Below are positions 4,995 to 5,589 of a stretch of 5,589 nt of DNA, in pieces. The notes below the pieces were generated by a model that was not told the origin of the DNA, made no database searches, and saw only the letters and a program-made list of their open reading frames with translations. The first letter of the stretch is position 1. Each line of letters begins with the position of its first letter. A program made the translations under genes and the position numbers. This DNA comes from Ferroplasma sp037442045 (GTDB taxonomy: Archaea; Thermoplasmatota; Thermoplasmata; Thermoplasmatales; Thermoplasmataceae): positions 1-5,589 of the forward strand of contig NZ_JBBIRC010000064.1 of NCBI RefSeq assembly GCF_037442045.1. Direction: 5' to 3'.

Positions 4995-5589
4995 ATGAAT
5001 ATTAAAGATTACATTAAATCAAATTTTATTGTGGTCGGGCACAGAGGCTTGCCGTCCAGTTATGTTGAGAATACAATTCAATCGTTCGAAAATGCATTTA
5101 AATTTACCAATATTGTAGAACTGGATGTACATCTAAGTGCTGATAATGAGGTTTATGTTATCCACGATTTTAATCTTGACAGGCTTGCATCTTTAAATAA
5201 GGATATAGAAAATATGAAGTCTGAGGATATTGAAAAAATTTTACTTCATGGGCAGAAAATACCAAAATTGTTCGATTTATTGAGTTTATACAAGGACAAA
5301 TATTTTTTAGTTGAGTTAAAGACTGTACATGATGATGGCTATATAGTTAAAAATGAAATTGAATTGTACACATTAAAAGTAATAGAATCGTTAAGCATGG
5401 AAGACCATATATGCATTATATCTTTTGACCCATATGCCATAAGGAAAACAAGGGAACTTAATAAAAGTATTATGCTTGGATTTGATTATGATACTCATTC
5501 AGAAAAGTATATGGGAAAGATTGACTGCAATGATTTAAAGTCACTTGATGTTTCACTTTATCTTCCGGAATTTAAGAAAGAGTACATGG
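4995..5589 (+). CDS. Glycerophosphodiester phosphodiesterase, 3' end outside the window
   Basis: GDPD-family enzymes hydrolyse glycerophosphodiesters to glycerol phosphate and an alcohol, using a divalent metal in a TIM-barrel active site. The first 198 codons are present of roughly 220-250 expected. Visible: the GHRG motif with H16 and R17, E25-N-T27 (usual form xENT), E42-L-D44 (metal ligands), the second catalytic histidine in H57-D58, IPKLFDLL at 89-96 (usual form IPTLEEVL), VELK with E107 and K109, and ISFDP near 140. All key residues expected in this part are intact, and no signal peptide precedes the first strand, so it should be cytosolic. An overlapping ATG at 4988 runs into a stop after five codons, leaving ATG 4995 as the start; the TATA position fits a leaderless transcript. 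In an archaeon the substrate is probably a deacylated-type or headgroup diester of glycerol-1-phosphate lipids or an imported glycerophosphodiester; this is inference. Confidence 0.88.
   Translation, partial: MNIKDYIKSNFIVVGHRGLPSSYVENTIQSFENAFKFTNIVELDVHLSADNEVYVIHDFNLDRLASLNKDIENMKSEDIEKILLHGQKIPKLFDLLSLYKDKYFLVELKTVHDDGYIVKNEIELYTLKVIESLSMEDHICIISFDPYAIRKTRELNKSIMLGFDYDTHSEKYMGKIDCNDLKSLDVSLYLPEFKKEYM

Noticed and set aside
1..5589. tRNA or rRNA genes and CRISPR arrays
   Set aside because: No TΨC-arm signature with a foldable cloverleaf, no rRNA-like blocks and no regularly spaced repeats were found on reading either strand.

Overview
The window looks like an AT-rich archaeal chromosome, most likely a member of the Thermoplasmatales (Ferroplasma, Cuniculiplasma or relatives). 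Three things point there. The promoters are TATA boxes placed 25-27 nt upstream of the expected transcript starts. Half of the genes appear leaderless and the other half carry Shine-Dalgarno sequences complementary to the archaeal 16S 3' end. The first gene encodes a radical SAM protein of the tetraether lipid synthase (Tes) family, which suits a cell with a GDGT monolayer membrane. The order-level placement is inference.

Layout: (1) 1-1508, minus strand, the Tes-like enzyme, running off the left edge. (2) 1509-1789, a spacer with the Tes promoter region and a recurring GCTAATTA-type motif. (3) 1790-2608, minus, a 272-residue soluble protein I do not recognise. (4) 2685-3401, minus, a ModA-like substrate-binding protein with no signal peptide and no transporter genes beside it. 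(5) 3402-4070, a stretch of about 670 bp with no supportable gene but coding-like base composition, probably a decayed locus. (6) 4071-4346, minus, a 91-residue protein of unknown function, transcribed divergently from (7) 4616-4936, plus, a stand-alone winged-helix protein that matches the DNA-binding half of an IS630-type transposase. (8) 4995-5589, plus, a glycerophosphodiester phosphodiesterase, running off the right edge.

The genes do not form one operon. Every gene has its own candidate TATA box, and the spacers are 76 bp or longer except the 58-bp gap before the last gene. The two outer genes both concern lipids (core lipid coupling and phosphodiester headgroup turnover). The middle looks accessory: an unknown protein, an orphan binding protein, a decayed stretch and a transposase-derived DNA-binding protein. 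I see no convincing new multi-gene system. The items most worth a second look are the signal-less binding protein, the unknown 272-residue protein, the decayed segment, the orphan winged-helix protein with a palindrome in its promoter, and the repeated motifs upstream of the Tes-like gene.
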